In this document: positions 42,278-43,643 of the stretch, piece after piece | How the letters are laid out: each line of letters begins with the position of its first letter | Numbering within the stretch: the first letter of the stretch is position 1 | NCBI GenBank assembly: GCA_016222905.1 | Contig: JACRPZ010000014.1 | Span: forward strand, 1 to 43,643 | Direction: 5' to 3' | Source: Nitrospirota bacterium | Lineage (GTDB): Bacteria > Nitrospirota > Thermodesulfovibrionia > UBA6902 | DNA: 43,643 nt | Made by a program: the position numbers and the translations under genes | Notes under the pieces: generated by a model | The model's input: only the letters and a program-made list of their open reading frames with translations | Databases searched by the model: none | Told to the model about the DNA's origin: nothing

Positions 42278-43105
42278 ATGAACAAGATACCGAAAGAAAA
42301 AAGAGTCCAGATACTTCACATGTTATGCGAAGGTTCGTCTATGCGTTCCATATCTCGGATCGTTGATGTATCCATAAACACTGTTACGAAATTGCTTATA
42401 GACGCTGGGACTGCCTGCGCCGAATATCAGAATGAGCATTTAAGGAACTTAACCTGTAACAAAATACAGTGTGATGAAATCTGGTCATTCTGCTATTCCA
42501 AAGACAAGAACGTGCCGAACTATAAAAAGGGCAAGTTTGGTTATGGTGATATTTATACATGGACAGCTATTTGCGCTGATTCTAAGCTCGTTCCGTCTTT
42601 CTTTATAGGGACACGTGACCTTGAATCAGCAAAGGTATTCATGAATGATTTAGCAAGCCGTATGAAGCATAGAGTCCAGTTAACTACGGATGGACACAAA
42701 GCACATATTGAAGCCGTTGAAGGTGCTTTCGGTTCTGAGGTAGATTTCAGTCAGTTAGTAAAGCTGTATGGCGTTGAAAGGATAGAAGCAGAAGCCAGAT
42801 ACAGCCCTGCTAAATGCATTGGAGCTAAGAAACAAAGGGTAACAGGCAGTCCTGATGATGAATTTGTATCTACGAGCTATGTAGAGCGTCAAAACCTTAC
42901 TATGAGAATGAGTATGAGACGGTTTACAAGGCTAACAAACGGATTCTCTAAAAAAGTAGACAATCATTTTTATGCGCTTGCCCTTTACTTCATGTATTAC
43001 AACTTCTGCCGGATACATAAAACACTAAGGGTTACTCCTGCAATGGCGGCTGGTGTTACTGATAGGCTTTGGGAAATTGAGGATATACTTTCCTTATTAA
43101 ATTAG
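42278..43105 (+). CDS. IS1-like DDE transposase
   Basis: A 275-residue transposase. An N-terminal helix-turn-helix (QILHMLCEGSSMRSISRIVD) is followed by a DDE core: CDEIWSFCYSK (first Asp), TTDGHKAHIEAV (second Asp) and YVERQNLTMRMSMRRFTRLT (Glu). This matches the single-ORF group annotated as IS1-like in many environmental bacteria. The ATG at 42278 is chosen; a start at 42188 would run through the promoter. No terminal inverted repeats or target duplication could be seen, so the element may be immobile or its ends short. Confidence 0.85.
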   Translation: MNKIPKEKRVQILHMLCEGSSMRSISRIVDVSINTVTKLLIDAGTACAEYQNEHLRNLTCNKIQCDEIWSFCYSKDKNVPNYKKGKFGYGDIYTWTAICADSKLVPSFFIGTRDLESAKVFMNDLASRMKHRVQLTTDGHKAHIEAVEGAFGSEVDFSQLVKLYGVERIEAEARYSPAKCIGAKKQRVTGSPDDEFVSTSYVERQNLTMRMSMRRFTRLTNGFSKKVDNHFYALALYFMYYNFCRIHKTLRVTPAMAAGVTDRLWEIEDILSLLN

Positions 43106-43218
43106 TTGTTCCTTCCCTGTAAATCTGCTAAAATTCATCAACGTTGTGGCAAGTAGAATACAATATACCAAAATAACCCTATACCCCATACGAGTGTCCC
43201 TAAGTTTATGAGGATAAA

Positions 43219-43532
43219 TTGAATTTCACTGAATTCCTTATTGCTATCCATGATTATTTCGGAACCAATGGACTTATCGCTTTGTTGGGATTTATAATTA
43301 CCCCTTACTTGGCTTATTATTTCGGGATGAAGGCATTCCGACACCAACAAGCCGTCAAGTCGTATCAGACTTTTAATAAAATATTTCTCGATGCCCTCCA
43401 AGCACTTGAAAGGGACGATAGTACCTTTATTGAGGTTCTTAGTACTGAATTTCCAAAACATAATGTTGCTATTCGAGGACTTATCATGGATTTGGAAGGC
43501 AGTTTGAGGTCTGTTGTCAATAGTGGACACCA
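43219..43532 (+). pseudogene. Unknown membrane protein gene, cut by an IS3-family element
   Basis: A TTG start at 43219 (after GAGGATAAA) encodes a protein with one membrane segment (LIALLGFIITPYLAYYF) and a helical region ending MDLEGSLRS at about 43512. At 43515 the sequence becomes the terminal repeat of an IS element, and the frame runs into it until a stop at 43561. The real C-terminus is lost or lies beyond the window. The family is unknown. Confidence 0.6.
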
Positions 43533-43643
43533 AATGAGTCATGCTGCAATCCTCTTTTCGTAGAACCGTTTTTCATAGACAGCAGGGGATAAATACCCCA
43601 AGCGTTTCTGTCTTCTCTGCCGATTGTAAAAAACTTCTATGTA
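43515..43643 (-). mobile_element. IS3-family element, right end (partial)
   Basis: The element begins with TGTCAATAGTGGACACC (43515-43531), a plausible terminal inverted repeat with TG end. It contains the 3' end of its transposase gene and runs off the window. It interrupts the membrane-protein gene at 43219. Confidence 0.7.
43539..43643 (-). CDS. IS3-family transposase OrfB, C-terminal end (partial)
   Basis: The last 34 residues of an IS3-type OrfB: FYNRQRRQKRLGYLSPAVYE then KRFYEKRIAA and TGA at 43539-43541. The 'YN..R.H..LGY.SP..YE' block is diagnostic of the rve integrase end. The start is outside the window. Confidence 0.88.
   Translation of the reverse strand, partial: YIEVFYNRQRRQKRLGYLSPAVYEKRFYEKRIAA

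Noticed and set aside
43138-43542. A 134-codon minus-strand open frame
   Set aside because: It overlaps the better plus-strand membrane protein and the IS3 end; its composition looks like antisense and it begins inside the IS terminal repeat.
1-43643. CRISPR array, tRNA or rRNA genes
   Set aside because: No regularly spaced direct repeats of 24-40 bases, no cloverleaf with TTCGANNC and CCA end, and no rRNA-like stretches were noticed by eye; a dedicated scan was not possible.

Overview
The window reads as a mid-GC, Gram-negative-type, anaerobically respiring bacterium. It combines a six-gene Rnf complex, periplasmic nitrate reductase (Nap), an octaheme ammonia-forming nitrite reductase, a LapA/LapB-like envelope protein and a two-CW hybrid kinase. 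This mix fits Nitrospirota (Thermodesulfovibrionia-like) or a neighbouring lineage. That placement is inference from gene content; no rRNA gene is present.

Layout. 1-137: 3' end of a transposon with tandem repeats. 181-6233 (minus): a five-gene envelope operon (DUF4398-like lipoprotein, two YkuD-fold enzymes, an unknown exported protein, a divergent class A PBP). It is preceded by a textbook sigma-54 promoter and two dyads placed like enhancer sites. 6507-10930 (minus): RNA-ligase partner PIN protein, LapA-LapB-like TPR protein, rsfS (no ATG/GTG/TTG start), nadD, proA. 11072-11377: SWIB-domain protein; 11566-13278 (plus): alpha-glucan phosphorylase with an apparently leaderless promoter. 13287-18737 (minus): rnfCDGEAB.

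18800-21965 is an accessory strip between rnf and the ribosomal operon. It holds a small membrane protein, hicBA, a periplasmic cupin, an addiction module pair and an exported BamE-like protein. Three decayed copies of the 3' end of a helix-hairpin-helix (ComEA-like) gene punctuate it. 21971-25750 (minus) is the ffh-rpsP-khpA-trmD-rplS-rnhB operon, in which rimM is absent from its usual place. Then come trxA and a signalling pair: a 1,178-residue hybrid kinase and a REC-GGDEF protein.

31696-40526 (minus) is a nitrate-to-ammonium module: octaheme nitrite reductase, napA, napB, two napD-type genes, and a two-component system whose kinase carries a CxxCH heme-type sensor domain. Between napA and napB only the first part of napG and a mutated ferredoxin scrap (probably the napH end) survive, so the usual NapGH quinol dehydrogenase is missing. 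Nap would make nitrite, the octaheme enzyme would reduce it to ammonium, and Rnf would couple ferredoxin/NAD to an ion gradient.

The right end (40676-43643) is accessory: a small basic protein, a Fic enzyme, an IS1-like transposase, and an unknown membrane-protein gene cut by an IS3-family element that runs off the window. No tRNA, rRNA or CRISPR array was seen, and no gene-free stretch exceeds about 300 bases.
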